Notes: generated by a model not told the origin, from the letters alone. 64,000 bases of DNA from Datnioides undecimradiatus (GCA_008933995.1 WARS01000036.1:7425285-7489284); one strand, 5' to 3'; counted from the stretch's first letter, positions 1-15,853 are shown. A program made the numbers and translations.

Positions 1-357
1 CGGTCACAATTTTGCCTGTGATTATGGTGCCTGTGATGAATGAGGCAAATCAGCAGTAAACAAATATAACATAGTATGTAGAACCAGGCACTTAGTCCAC
101 AAGGCAATTACATCGCTATCATCAACGCAGATAAACATTAACATCTGACAGCAACATATAAAACACAATTTAAAAATTCTAAAGGAAATGATTTTCACAT
201 ATTTTCTTTTCTGCTACATAATGACTACTATAATACCAGCCCACGACTACTCACATCCTCTGCACTGCTCACACAAACACACAGGCCCTGTTGTCTCAGC
301 AAACACTTTGCCTTTGCCCGCTGTGACAAGTGATAACTGTATATTCTGTTTTTGTGC

Positions 358-363
358 TTTATT
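358..363 (-). terminator. Candidate poly(A) signal of cckbr
   Basis: AATAAA on the minus strand, about 230 bases past the cckbr stop codon. It is the first canonical signal downstream and gives a plausible short 3' UTR. Based on position only. Confidence 0.4.
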
Positions 364-595
364 ACAGCAAAGTTATGGAGGTATTTACACTTTAGACTGG
401 GTTTCATTAAATAATGCCTACATAAGTTTAGTCACAGTCATGGGTAAAGCTTCTATACTGCTACACTATATGGCCTGTTTTTCCACTCCACATTACTGTG
501 CTTATGAGCACAGATTTGGCCCAAAGACAAAGTATGTGGGGTGTCATGTTGCCGTAGAAACTGTTTCTTCTGGATCGTGCTTGCATCCATCTCCC

Positions 596-3500
596 TCAGC
601 AGGTTCCCATGGTGCTGACTGTCGTGTAGCTGAACTTTGACATCGATGCTCCCGTTGCCATAACATCCTCCTCGTTGTCCCGTAGCCCACGACGGCGGCG
701 GCGATGGCAAGGCGCGGCACAACATGAGAACGTAGCAAGCAAGGCTTTGCGGAAACGTGTGTTCATGAAGCAGTAAATAATCGGGTTGACGCAGGCAGAT
801 GTGTAGCATAACAAATGGATAAAAGCAATGGGAGTCCCTGAGAGGGCATGTTTGGCAGAGTTGTCATCAAAAGCTCGCCAGGTGTTGGCACAGTACAGTG
901 GCATCCAGCAAAGAAAGAACAGGACAACAATGACCACCAGCATGCGGATTACTCGCTTTTTGGCCTCCAGCTTGGCCTCAGATGTGTTGCTGCGTGGTCT
1001 TTCTGCCTTCACTGCCCTGCTAGATGAAGCCATGGTGGACATTTCCATCGAGTGCGGCCGCTGGACAACATTGACATAACAACCATCACCGTCATCGCTG
1101 CCAGTGGACACAGTGGAGGTTAGTCCATTCTTCACATCTATGTTGGAAAGCACAGAAGAAGACAGGGGTATGTCTGTAAATTAAATCTAACAAAAGCACA
1201 TATTTTAAACTTGATCCTCTAATATGTGAATAGCATTTCTTTACTGACTTAGTTACTTTTGGGTTTTCTCTTGTTTTGAGTATTGAAATCAGTATAGACC
1301 AGACTGATACCAACCACATTGGTCTGTCTCAAGTCAGATCACGTTCAGGGTGCCTTAACACACGTCGTACTATGTTTGCACTTCTACGTCTAACTAGTAC
1401 AAGTTTTGAGAACAATGGCAGCCAAATTTAGCTGAAAACAGTTGTGTAGTAACTTTTTGAAATGTTCTTTAGCTTTTTATTATTTTCCTGACTACTTGGG
1501 TCCAGTTTTTCATTCCCCTCTAGTAAGATATTTTTTTTATATATTTAATAATGTTTCTGCCAGTGTAAAGAAAATACTTGATCAATGAAATACTGTGCAG
1601 GCCAACAGGCAGATAATTACCATAAATCTTAAATTCACAAATGAGGCAAAAACATCACAGTTCTGTGATAATACTTGTACCCATTTGTAAGGTTTGCTCT
1701 GAGTGAATCATAGCTCTTAAGAGAAGCAGCTCACCTTAATGGAAAGGAAAGTGACTCACAATTCTTGCTAAGCCACAGTAATCATCTATCAGGGGATATT
1801 GCAATTTATTGATAAAATGTAATAGCACAGGTTTCCTTCTACAGTGAACAATGTACACTGAGTACAATAATAAAACACGACAAACAGGAACTGCTACTGT
1901 AGAGACATTATAGACAATTTACTAAATCACTTCTGGATTATTAAATCAAACACATTTTCCAGGAGGATATTTTAGAAGTTTGTTATCATTTTTCCCTGAT
2001 TTCCTGTTTTTTCCCCACATTATGTTCTTTGTCTCTCAACTTCCTTTTTTTTGACAACCTCTTTTTCTCTGAGACCAAACAGATGGTGATGTCCAGGCCC
2101 GCAGCTGCCAGCCAATTCCATCCTCTAATGGAGCACCAGCAAACACACTCCATGCTGCTATCATCCCAGACACGCTCTCATATGCCCACGAAAGGTTATG
2201 TTTCACTTAACCTGCACACATTACAATGATTGTGGCACTAATGAAATCGATGTCATTAAAATGAAATTCCTCACATCAATCATGTGAAAGAAATGTAAAT
2301 GCTAATATTAGAGCCTGGTTTGCAGGTCCTGGATAATGTTTTTCCAATCGAAACTTCAAAATCTCACATGAGGTATGGGTGAATTAGAGGAATTTATACA
2401 TCTACAATATGTGTATAATATAAAAATAACAAAACCAATACACAGCTGTACTGAAGTGGCCAGTGGAAAGCTTTTAAATCAAGTGTTTGGCCAGTGCCTT
2501 TTTTTATGCTGGTGTATGCTGAAGTAACAGGATTACCGTCAATTATAGGAAAAGGATTAATACGTTTATTTTAAAAAATCAATTAAAAGGTTTGACTATT
2601 TCATTAGATATTGCTGTGGATAAAAGGCAAAATGCATTTTGAAGGTCATCCATCTTTGTCCATTCATGGTTTTAGTCAAATAAGCATTTTTGTGTTATTG
2701 TGTTAAGAAGGTGTATGTCATCAGCTAGTATCTTTTTAAGCAAAATATAGTTTGGCCTGTAACTAGCTGTGGATATGACACAGCTGTACTAACCTCTTCT
2801 TTCTACTCTCTACATGGTTTTAGTGATTCTACAATTCGACAATGTCATTTGGCAGATGCTTTTATCCAAGGCGATGTACATATAGATTAGGTACAATATA
2901 AGCAAAGAGTCTAATTGGAAAAGCAACGCGGACAAGTGCTAAGAAATGTTTTAAGTCTAGTAGGACCAAGGTGTCAACAGGTAGAGCTGAAGTCAAGTTA
3001 ATTTTTTTTAAGTGCTTGCTACAACAGTAGGTATTCAGAAAACAATCAGGTCTTGAGCAGTTTCTTGAATGTGATAATAACAACTTGTGTGTTGGTGTTT
3101 GTGCACTTTTGTGGTTGTTTTGTATTTACTTTTGGCTTTATCCTTTACTGTACTTGTGTTTACATTTTTTATTTACTGCTGCCTTTGAGGCACACTGCCC
3201 TCTGGGTCATTAATTAAAACGTTACACCATTACTTTCACATTGTTTTCCACAGGTAGCATGGCCTTACCAGTAGAGTCTTTTTTGTGGCCCATCTCAAAG
3301 TGGATGCCCCTATAAAGTTCCCTGGAGATCAGTCCATAGGCCACAATCATCACCAGCCCTGGGATTGCAAACAGCACGAGCAGGAGCAGAATGTACCTAA
3401 AAGAAACACATGAGAGAGGTTAAGACCCTGACGTCAATCCAAAACAATAATGGTGTATGCAGTCACCCACGTAGCTCCAGATTGTAAAACACAGATATTA

Positions 3501-4757
3501 ATGTTTTATCATTGCCTGTCCAGAGCTAAGTATTGTGTTTTCAGGCAAAGAAAAATCCAACAATCTTTCAAAAACACAGAATGTTATAAAACAAAATCAG
3601 TGAGTAAAATGACAAATTACCCATCTATTACAGACTAAATCTAGCTAAATCTACTAAATCTAACAGCCTCCCGGTTGTATGCAGTGCAGTTACAATTTAT
3701 GTCTGTTCTTATTCTGCATATCTACTGTATTAGTGTGTTATTTCAGTTTCAGTTTGGTATCCAAGACAGATGAAATATGGTCGCAATCTCCCTTGTTCCC
3801 AAGTTATGGTGTTGGATAATGGCCACAAATAGGTTTTTGCAAAACATTATGAGGTCACATCATTGTTTTATCCTGTTTTGGATGAAACCTTATCTGAATA
3901 AGTATACATATTCTTGAGTGTGGTCAGAAATGTGTTTTTGAGGTTGCAGTGTTCCTCAGATATCGCTTTAATATGAATGTGATGAGCAGACAGACAACCT
4001 GAAAACATAACGCTTTCAGCCATGGTTGGACAAATATAATGTTACTTTATCTGTGTGAATCAAAATTGTAAAAATGACACCTGCATTTTAAATTAATTTT
4101 AAATTCAATTGCTTTGTCTATTGTTTTATATTGTCAAATAAAATAACATGTTTATATTTTTATAGTGTTGTACAAAACATAATTTCATGTTTCCAGGATA
4201 GAAATTAAAGTTGCAGTATATGAAACAGGTTCATTTTCAACATTGAACATGAACCACAATGTCCCAGATGATGGAAGGGGTACTTTGTTGTCTCCCTCTA
4301 TTAGTGCATTCTAATAAATGCAAACCAAGGCCGAATAATACATTTCCAAAAAATTCTTATAATTTCTTTCGTTTTGTCCTGCTGACAGATTGGCCTTTGT
4401 GAATCAAAATCGTAAGTGGGTTTGTGCCTATGTACAGGCTTAGACGCTCTAAAATAAGCCTGATGTCAAATACAGTCAGAAATTAAGCACAAAAGCTCTC
4501 ACATACAAAAACATAACTTTCAACTGTGCGGAAATATACACTAATACACACAGAGCTGACGGAAATGACCCTAAAGCCTGTTCCATCCTAGGACCAAAAT
4601 ACTAAACGCATTGAAACAACCGTCTGGTCTCTGCATCTGCCCAAATGTTTCCATGAAAACACCCAGCAGACAGAAAGCAAGAGCTGCTAAAACAGGCTCC
4701 AGGTCCAAACATGGATGTAAATTACACTGTTTCAGAGTAGTGTGCCTTGTCGAAAGT

Positions 4758-4797
<40 letters not shown>

Positions 4798-7700
4798 AAA
4801 TCTCAGACACAGTTCATCTGAAGTTTATGTGATATAAAACAGCACATTGTCCAGACTGGAAGTGCTGGGAGTGGAAGTAACAGTGGATGATCTGAAGGAA
4901 AAATTTTCCTTAAGTTCCTTTAAGTTCCATTTTATGTGCTGCTGTGTGCTCAGATGAACTGATTAAAAGAGAAAAAACAAAAGTTTGTTTACCTGCAGTT
5001 AAATTTACAACTCTAGAAAGTGTTTTATTATCTCTTTGAATTGGATTTTCTGTTACCGCTAAAAGAAAACTATTTTCTTATTCTAAGAAGCATGTAAGTT
5101 GGTATGCTGCAATAAGAGGAAAGGACACTGTGATATATTGATATTGAAGAAATTGTGCGTTTATGTGTGTGGTTGGGAAACGCTCACTGATCTCTATTTG
5201 TTCTTCGATTGATTAGGTGCTTTTTAATCTGTCAATGAGATGTGGTGAGCAGTACTGAGCAGTGAATGGTTTGTAGTTCAGCAGTGTTCACCAAAATACA
5301 CCAATAATTTTTCAAATGCATGAAGAAAAATCCATGTACTGTGACCATGAAAGTGTTAAAATGAAGTGAAATGAAATGAAAAATATCTTTTACAGTTTCA
5401 CCCAGTAGACGGTGAAAGTAACCCTCAGTGTATATGATACCCACTGATGGTGCTCGTTAATCCAGGTGTAGGACTTTCTATCACGCATCCTTTAAGTGGA
5501 TCAATGTCAACACAGACTTTGCATACTTAGGATGCTCTATTGACTTTTATGCTCAAAAATGGCAAAATCTCACCATGCCTCACTTCAAAGCCTGAAATAA
5601 ATCTAAATCTAAACTGTGTAAATCATTATCTCTTGCATAGGCTGTAAAATATATTTACTCTATGCATCTTTTTATCCCCTCTTGAAGTATACTTTTTTAA
5701 CAACATTGACCATTTTTGGAGGTTGCAAAATTACAATTGTTATTTTAAAAATTCTGAAAATGAAAGGTAGAATTAATAAACAAATAAACACATTTGTCAG
5801 GTCATTGAGGAATGGTGATGTTAAGTTCATGAATGATGACTCTTTGGTGCAAACAAGGGGAACTGAGTCGTTTTTGGTGTGAGCTGTTCATTTTGCCCAG
5901 ATTTCACTGCCCCGACGCACCAGATGGTTTGTTACACATGCCGTCTGTGTAGTCGCCCTTGAAAACTGATTGGAAAAGGGCAGGGCATTTCAAAACATTA
6001 TTGGCAGGTGACTGAATGAACCATCTGTCTATCATCATCAATCAAGGGCTTATTTCAACCAATCAGATTAACAAACCATATGACATAGTAAGAGAAGGGA
6101 GGAGCCAGTTGGCCAGCCAGGGACAGAACAAACTCAAATCATCTTTTTGAAAAGTTCAGTTAAGATTAGCATTCAAAGCGGAACAACTTTATTTATATAA
6201 CACATCAAATCAACACATGCAAATTGAAATTATACTGATGGGTATCTGATCTTAATCTTGCTCTATTAGTATCCCAGTGATTATTGTGTGGACAAAGCCT
6301 TATTTGCCCTGCTATGACCTGCAGCTTACAGTGGCTAGTGTAAACGAATGTTAGCAAACCCATGATTTACTGTAACTGATAAGAATTAACATGTTTACTG
6401 CCTTTATGTCTTCTCTGTAGATTTGTCCCTGGCAAATTCACCAAGCCATTATGCTATACCAACTGGGACTCACCAAGTTTGCTCTGCCGTTGCAAGGGGC
6501 CACTTGTGACGACACTGGTGAGCGGTGGTGTTGTCGGGACGCTGAAAGGACTCCAAGTGACTGATGATTGGATAGGGGATCATGATGATGAAGGCCAGCA
6601 CCCATGTAGCAGCAATCACCCGATAGGCATGGGACCGGGTCTGCCACACCCGTGACTTCAGGGGGTTACAGATGGCGCTGTAGCGCTCAATCGCTATGGC
6701 AACCAGGCTAAATGTGGAGATGCTCACTGATATGCCTGTGGGAAAAAGAAAGAGAATATTTTAGTAAGCAACTGTGTGCTATGTGAGTCAGATATCCTTT
6801 CTTTTGATGAATGAAAAGTTATTGCCGCTCTGTGCTCAGAATAGAGTTCGGAAGCGAATAATAAAAAGCAACAAAAACATGTTTGTTTACGTGCACGTAA
6901 TATCTGCAATAATAACAGAGAACAAAATGTGGTGCTCTGTCGAGATGTGCTTACAAATGAATATAATGCGAGGCGAGGAGGTAGGGATGGTTATCTGGGT
7001 CTGGGTAGAAGAAATAACGTTGAGCTAGGCCGCTGATGTGATCTGCTGTCTCCCTCCTGACACGACAAGACGGGAAATTACTCTTTACCTCTCTTATCCA
7101 TGTCCTCAACAAATGTGTGTGTGCATGCGTGTGAGTGAGAGAGAGTGTGTCAGGACCCCGGGATGCACTGTGTTGTCTGTGCCTATGAGGGCAGCTTTAC
7201 AGGAGATCCCAGTGAAGCAAAGAACAATCAGCCGACAGTCTCTCCCCTGGGTTTGTCCACTTTTCCTCCTCAGTGCATCATGATGATGGCTCTCCTTCAT
7301 TCAGAAGCCATGTGCTTTTTAAAATCCACATTTTTCAATTCTCAGGTGGTTTTTCCTCTCAGGGTCGACACAATGTGCCTGTTCTTGTTCATTTTATTTG
7401 CCTCTAACTTTCACATAATCGTAAACATTTTGTTGTTGTTCTCTCACTGGCAAACTCCACTGACTCTCTTTTTATTCACTTCTCCACTTTTATGCCTGTA
7501 CTCATCTGCTCTCCATTTTGATATTTGCTTTAATAATGCATGTATCATTTACACTAGCAGCAGAACTTTGAAATAATTGATAACCTCTATTAGCTCCAGA
7601 GTTTATTTTAATCAATTACTTTATTGGTCTACAACCTAATGAAAAATGTCCTCTCTTTACTTGTGTGCCTCAAAAGTAATAGAAAGTGACTAATTGCATT

Positions 7701-10700
7701 TTCTCAAGTATTGTGAGTGCAATTTTAACCTTCTTGTTTTTTACTGTCCACTTTATGGAAATGTATCTCATAGCTACACTGATGATCATCAATAATAAAT
7801 AATCCAAAAATATAAAACATAAAAAAGGTATTCATACATTACCTGTATGAATACCTTTGCTGTTGATACTGTCAGTATATCTTGCTTTTATTGCTTTTGT
7901 ACTTTTAGAAAGGAAAATGTAAGTATTTTCATGGTTTACTTAAATAAATGCTTTAACACTTTACAGAAGTTTGCTTATGCGCCTTATTGCCAATGGTCTG
8001 ATGAAGAAATCTATACCACTCTCATTTTTTTTTCAAAAAAACCTGAAGCTTCAACCAGCAGCAGGTTAGCTTAGCTTAGCATATAAATTGGAAACATATG
8101 TGAACCACTAGCCTGGCTCACCAGGGAGACATACAATTCCTCCACTAAACCACAAAGTGTCATTTTTACTCAGAGGTCTATTTTATAGAGATGTGTTTTG
8201 TTAATAGTTGAACAGTATCACGCAATCATATTCATAACAGTGCCTCAGGTGGCCTTTGTAAAGCTTTAATATTTCTATCTCGCTAAGCTCTGTGTTCATA
8301 TTTATGTATCTGATGTTGTATCCTAAATGCTAAGGAGGATTAGCTCTATCAGTAGGATCCTTATCACTGTCAGGATTTACTGTGAGCTCCCCAAAACAGA
8401 AGAGCCTTTTCTAGGAAATCTCACTGTGTACTGTAATAAAAGGTATATTCTATGAAGAAAGTGCCCCTGACTGAAATTCATCTCAGTAGGCAGATTTCAA
8501 AATGTCTACTCATTTATTTTAGTAAAGGGCCTCTACAGTGTAATGCTTACCTAGAACAGGGGTCTCAGAAATGTTGCTTATGACACTTAGCTCACTACTT
8601 ATTTCTGAATTGCTAGCTAAAGGTAAAAAAATATGTACACAAATTTGATAATCCCAAATCACACTGAATTTCTTCATTACAATCCACAGCAACACAGCAA
8701 AATAATAACAGCAAAATAAGTAAAATAAGTAATATAAAATGTGATATCAAAGATGTGTAAATGTAACGTCTAAATATTCATGCACAGGAAGGTTACTCAG
8801 CTGGTTTGGGCTGGGTCAACTTAAAATGTAACTAATAATAATTTAGCTCTCAGACACTTTAATTTTGGCAATCAAGCTGTCAGAGGAAAAAACATTGGAC
8901 CCCCTGACCTTGAGGCATCAACATCCTCTTGCTGTTAACTAACATATGACCCCTTAGTCTCTTAAGGTTAATCTCAGAGGCACAAACACATCCCACTGAG
9001 AATCCTTAACCTTCCACAAATGGGGAGAAAATGAAAATGGTCCGTGGAACAGTAATCTATACCTTCTATAAAGTGGTGGACAGGAGGTCAGAGAACTTAT
9101 TAACTTCCTGATTGCCACTTGTTTCCATGTTTTTTGCAGCTCAGGTTCACAATTAAGAAAATCAATACAGGAGCTGCATCTGAAGCGGGTTTTAATTCAG
9201 CAGTAAAATGATGGTCTGTAAAGTCCTGGCGGCTGCAGTGGAGCACCCTTTTTCATTTTCTATTGGATGCCAGTCAATATGGGATTAGCCTGATAAACAG
9301 ATGGAAATGTCATTTTGTTTCTATTTAAATCACACACACACACACACACACACAAATGAAGATGTAGGCAATGATTCAGATTTGTCTGGATTGAAGGCTA
9401 TGTTTGGATACCAAACATAGCCTGGTGACGGGCTACACTGTGAGATAGATATAAAGTCACTGCCAGTCCCTGGAATTTTGCTCTAAAGTGCCACAGAGAT
9501 TTAATGAAAACTGTAAAAGATAAGTGATGTCTATCTCTTCCAGGGTGTTGTGTCTTTACCAGCTGTGGAAACACGGCTGGATGCAGACCGTAGTTCCTCA
9601 GATTGTTGTAAGACCCTTGTCCTCACAATTACAAAGAAAAACTAAGATGAGGTGTTGCTTCTGACAAATCCATGAAAATTATTGGAAAACACTGGATGCT
9701 GCATATTTACATTGTGCTTCCTATGAATCCACGGCAGCTTGGTAGCATTTCTACATGACATTAAGTAGAGCTGCCATAAACAATGTTTATGTCACTTAAT
9801 TATATCACTTAATTTGTTGATTGTATTTCAGCAGACTGAGAAAACATAACTATTTCTCAGAATACAAATTGCTTCTTTTGTTGAACCAATGAAAAACACA
9901 TTATATAAAAAAACACAATATATAGCACTTCACTTGCAAACTGCCTGATATCTCATGTGACTGTGTGTGAACTAATAATATACCGTGTGGATGTGAATAT
10001 TAATGAAAATGTTTCATCAAAGAAGTGATAGATTCTCATGTTTAGTTGATGCTGAGTCATAGTTATAAAATAGGGAAGTGTTCATTGAAAGAAAATGTCT
10101 TTATTTTCTTCGAGGAATAGTGGTGAATGAGTGTCTGCGGTTCTCTGTCTGGTGCTCTGTGGCCTGCACACAGAGGATGGTATTACCACAAAAATATTTA
10201 CATAAAAGCCTGGTAAAATCTGAAGAATTTAATAAGGATATACCATGAGAAGTGCAATGCAATTGACCTACAGTTCATTTTTACATAAAATAAAAGTGAG
10301 ATCAGAATTAGGTCTTCAGTCAAGTCATTTTTTATATTGTGACATTAATGTTGAACCTGTTTTTCTTTTAAAATGATTCTAAACATGTCTTTCAAGGTCT
10401 TGTCTGAAATCAGTCATTGGCACCAAGCTTCTAACCCTCTGATGGGATTGTATTCATTATAACAAATAAATTTAGGCTTTTTAGATGACTAACAGTGGGT
10501 CAGGTGGCTTAGTCAATCTCTGTACATTAATAATTCCTCTCATATATCTATAACCTGTAACATATGGCAAAGTTTGAGGAAGTCATTTTAAACAGAACAG
10601 TGTTACAAACAGCTGATTTAAAAATCAGAGGAGCAATAAAAATATTAAAGAAAGTAAAAGAAATGGTTTCGTGGTTGGTTCGTAATGGTTTATTATTTTG

Positions 10701-13700
10701 TGTCCTTTTGAATAACTGATGCTCTGAATAAGGTTGACTAATAAATGTGAACGTTGCAGTGTAGCAAATGTGCATAAGCCTAACAATTGTGTCCAGAGCC
10801 AAAATCCATCCCTATTTGATCCGTATGCAAAAACTTAACCTCCACCAGTTTATTTCTGTCTATGAAAATAAACTGGTGGAAATAAACTATGGAATCCTTT
10901 CAGCTGTTCCCCTCAGGGGTCGCCACAGTGAATCATCTTCTTCCATCTCACCGTATCCTCTGTATCCTCTTCCCTCACACCAACTACCTTCATGTCCTCC
11001 TTCACTACATCAAAACTACAACTATGAAATATAAAAGAAATATCAGATTAAACCATAGAGTGTCTATAATATAGGCAATAGTGAATATGGAAACAAGGAG
11101 TTAATTGTGTATGTTGTTATTGTGGCAAATATAAAAATAGAAATCTAAACATCTCTTCCCTCCCCGTCTCACCCATGAGATAGGACACAATCTTGCACAT
11201 GGCGGCTCCAAAGATGAAGTCCTTGAGGATGCTAGGGATGAAGGTGAAGGGAATGCAGAAGACGGCCATCATCAGGTCACTGACAGCAAGCGACAGTAGG
11301 AACGTGTTGGTCACGGTGCGCATGCGCTTATTGACCGTCAGCACCACAATGATGAGCAAGTTGCCGATGACGCTGAGGAAGAAGATGAGTGAGTAGAGCA
11401 GGATCCGCAGTGTGTGGTCCCCATCTAGTACAGAAAAAGACAGAAGAAAAATGACTATGTTACAGTGAGAACCAATTCATCAGTTCTGTTTTGCATGAGG
11501 ATCAATACCATCACACTGTCTTTATTGATCCTTACAGCCTCAAGCCAATAATGCTGTGTATGACCGTTTCTCATAGCTGTTTATCTGTTTGTGTGTGTGT
11601 GTATGTGTAAGTAAGTGCACAGGCTGAATATAATTCTTGATAAATAGTCTTAAAAACAAGAACTCCTCCCTTTCGCACTTCCTGACCCCAGTGATTTCTT
11701 TGAAAATAAAGTTGTTTTAGTCTGACTGCCATAAACTGACGTTATAGTAATAAACGTCATTTACATCAGCTGCTGGTGAAAGACTGCATGGTACAGCCAC
11801 AACGGACACAACACAGCAGTTGTCCTCATCTAAGAACCACAGTGCAGTTAATTCTGGGTCTACAGGGAAACAAACACATTTAGAACTGAATTTTAATTAA
11901 CTTTTTTCCAAGATTACATATTCTCGTGTCGATGATGATAGAAATATAATGGGAATATCATAGGACTACTACAGGCAGCTGTGTGTCTCTATGATCCTCA
12001 CATTCTTTTTCGACTACACATTGCTACTAGTCACTTTGATCATAAGCTAAAATGCAGTGACAGTGAGTATTTATATTACATAGTTCAGAGAATATTATAG
12101 ATCTCAGCAAAGAACATATGCACAGTTTACAAAATATGGTATTATGTGCAACTGATTAAACTATCCAGGAGTTTAACAGTTAAAACATCATGTGCTACAC
12201 CTCCACCAGCTGTAGCAATAAATGCTGCTTGCACATTTAGCATCAGTAATAATTCAATAATATGGCCTATAAAAACAGGAGCTTTTAAGTAAAACAGTAA
12301 GTAAAAATGTGAATGTAAGACTTTCACTTGCATCAGACTCCTTTTACAGAGCAGTATTGCTAGTTTTAGTAAAAGAAGTGACAACAGCTTACACCAGCTA
12401 GTGCAGAGTCAGACGACCATAAAATAACTGCTGAATCAAATGATTATATGTCATTGTGTATGTACAACGAGATTCATTGTGCAGTAAACATGAAATGTAA
12501 AAATTATAAGCATATAGTAAAATTAAAAACACATTTTATGAATTAGCTGGTTCAGTCAGTGCCATTTGTAGCAGCCCTCCATCTTCAATAGAAAACACTG
12601 CAAAGTCCAAAATACTGTAGCCATGCAGTCAAAAGCTTTTCTTTGCCCTCAGCCATTAGCAGCTTCACTGGATCATATCCTGTAAAGTCCATCTGTCTAT
12701 CAGCTTTCTCTGTTATCTTCACCTCATCCCCTGCTTAGACACAACACTTTTTAACGGGTTACCTCCAGTGTCTATAGCCTGGGGATTAGAGGCACCCATG
12801 TGCGCCACATCCATCGGACACAAATCGTATCACACACATAAACCCAAACTTCACTGACACAGTTGTAGAGGCATGTGCAACAAAACACACTCAAGCCTTA
12901 ATCCCTTGAAAATTTTTAGTCTCTTAAATGCTCTGACAAAGGCTAAAACCTGCAAAATACATCAGAAAGGGGCCAAGCAAATGTACTGATATCTCTCCTT
13001 CCTTCCTCCTTTTTTTTCTTTTTGCCCACTGTACTTCTGTTTCTATGAAGCTACTTTCGCAGCACATCCTCATCGTACAGATGTCGCCCCTTCATCTTTA
13101 CCCTTTTTCCATCTCAGGAGTCTCCTGCGTTTTTTGTTCTTTGCTGTATTTCTCTGGCCATTTACTTTGCATCTGCTCTCCATTAATTGCACAAAGCTTA
13201 AAAAAACAGACAAACAAATGTCTATGTGTACGTAGCAGCAACGCCAGCCACACCTAAGTGACTCATATCTGAACACATTTTTCACCATGCCTGAGAAATC
13301 AGCTTTTCAGGTGGAGCCACTGTAAGAGTTGTGTTTTGACCGCAGTCCATCCAAATGTTCATGTTCAAATCAGAGGGTATTTACTCCATCACTGATTCAT
13401 AATTTCTAACTGACCACTGCCCTCAAGGTCATTGTTTAAGTGGTCATGCCTCACTGTCTCTGAACATCACCATTGGTATTAAAAACAGAAAACATAATAC
13501 CAATATTTCCCTTGGTCTGTGTCAAATCTATTTCAAGTAATCCTGAATCCTGACTCATATTAATTTACAGTAATCCATCTGGGATGTAAATATGGGAATT
13601 GTGCACAACATGCGGGCTCACAAAATCTGAACTCCACTTATCTGCCTGTTTATTCAAAAAGCAACATCAAGTTGAGGTCTAGCTGTAAAAATCTGAACAC

Positions 13701-15797
13701 CGCTGCACAAGAGCTGGTATGGACTTAAAAACAACGTCAAACACAGGATTAGGCTTCTCCAAATCCATAAGGGCAGATAAGTGTTTCATGTATTAAAAAA
13801 GGATAATAATGTTTCACTTAATTGATTAAACTCTCTTGCATATACACCAATCCAGCCACTCTTAAATGTTTTTGTATAACTTGCAAGCTTAGCAATGGAT
13901 CCAAGCTCAGCTTGTTCAGCAAAGTCAGTAAGTCAGTCTGTCCTCCCCTGTCTTGCTCTCATCTTCTCAGAAACACACAGACACACACACGCACACACAC
14001 ATGCACACATGGTCTACACGCCTAATGGCATGAGTCTTCACCATCTGTCTCACACACTCCTATGCAAATAAAAAGCAGTAACCTCTAATATAGTGGATGC
14101 AGCTCAGCTGACAGAACATCAGGGTTGCAGGGAAGCTTGCAAATGGCAGCCGCTAAAAGTCTTTAATATTATGATTGTGTGTGCACATACATCTGCATGA
14201 GCATAATGAAATGTGCAGACAGATGACTGGTAAGAGTGAGGAACACTCTCCTTTATTACTGTCTCTCTCGCCTAATGAATAATGTTACACTGGCTTCTTC
14301 CTAATAGAAGCCAATTAGCTTTCCCGTGTGCCTGCTGGCTGAGCAGGAAACACTGATAACACTCTCAGCACATTTACACAGTTCCTTGAGGCTAGCACTT
14401 CCAATAGCTGCTGCTGTTCATGTGTGTGTACCAGAGGAAGTTAAATTAATCACCTTTGCTTCACCCTTCACTAGCCAATAAGCTGCACAGAGTAGTTCTG
14501 CTACATGAAGTAAAGCACTTTTGTAATGTTTTCAGTTTCAGACTGTTAAAATCCTTAAATTATAAAAATATACATGGCATAAAGCTAGAATTACAGCTTT
14601 GTTGGCAATAATTAAGCATGCAAGAAGACAGAGGGGGTGTTTAGTTGAAAATGTTTACTGAGGTTTGTCCAACTAAGATCCTGTCCTATCCTAAAGCTCC
14701 CATACATGGTTCTGAAATATCAGTTTCGTTAAAGTAAAATTTTGATTTTGCACGACTTTCATCTGCAAGATAGTAGTTCTACACTGTGTTTTTGCTACTT
14801 TTACTTCAGTACTTTTTGTTTATTTTTCACTTTTTTAAGCAATTACGAATATATATTTCAGTCATTGTATTTGTATCACTGTATTTGTTTTTATTACGCA
14901 TACAAAATAAGAAAACAGAATAAGAAGTGACAGACAAAGCTTGAAGTTGCTTTGATCAGTAAAAGTGATTGTTCACTGTGATGAATTTATAACAGAGACT
15001 CTGCAGGCTTGTTGTTACGACTATTGAAAGAAAATATTGACGCAAGACCATACAACAGTTCCTATTTTTAAGATTATGAAACAAATTATAACAAATTAAA
15101 CAAATTTGTTTTAGAGGCTAATGGATCTCTGTGTTAAAAACTTACTGATACTGAAAGTTGTTAAACTTTGATTTCATCATATCAGTCCAGTAGCCAACCC
15201 ACACTAAGCCAATCCACAAAGCTTGTTTATATTTTTGCAGCACCATTTCAGCCTCATCATTGTTTCACCATGTTTCTTTCACACCACAATGACACTAGAT
15301 GCCAAATGTAAAGAAAGCACCATGACGTTGCTCTGTTACGATGAAATATTCCATAGATGCAGTGCAGTAAATGCTAAATGTTGTATGCAATTAAAACTTC
15401 AGTCATTACAGACACCAGAGTTGCTCATTTGAAAAATACTTAGTTTGTGCTCATCTCCACCAATTATTTGGAGAGCTATTCTTTAGTTTAAAGAGCCAAA
15501 TGACAGAAGGGAAGCCTGGAGCACTGGAGGTGTGGGGGAGCTGGTCTCATGAGGAAGTGTGCAGTACCCATCAGCCATGTTTGACCACTGGCTCTGGCAC
15601 ACAGTCTGCTCTCTGTTTACAGGCTGCAGGCACTGGGAGCAGATGAGTGGGGTCTGGGGGAAAAATGACTTTGTTTTAACTTGCAGTGTTTTTTTTCAAG
15701 TTGCAGTTATCTGATATAATCTTGACTAGTCAGAGAATACCAGTAAATTTTATCCTAATTGAATTTATCTGCCCTCAGTGGCTTAATACTTAATATG

Positions 15798-15853
<56 letters not shown>

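Noticed and set aside
188..640. 150-codon plus-strand frame
   Set aside because: Lies over the 3' UTR and end of cckbr on the opposite strand. No family resemblance, so a chance frame.
4571..4832. Open frames on both strands through the CA repeat
   Set aside because: The frames are kept open by the dinucleotide repeat (Thr-His or Cys-Val runs). They show no homology or splice context.
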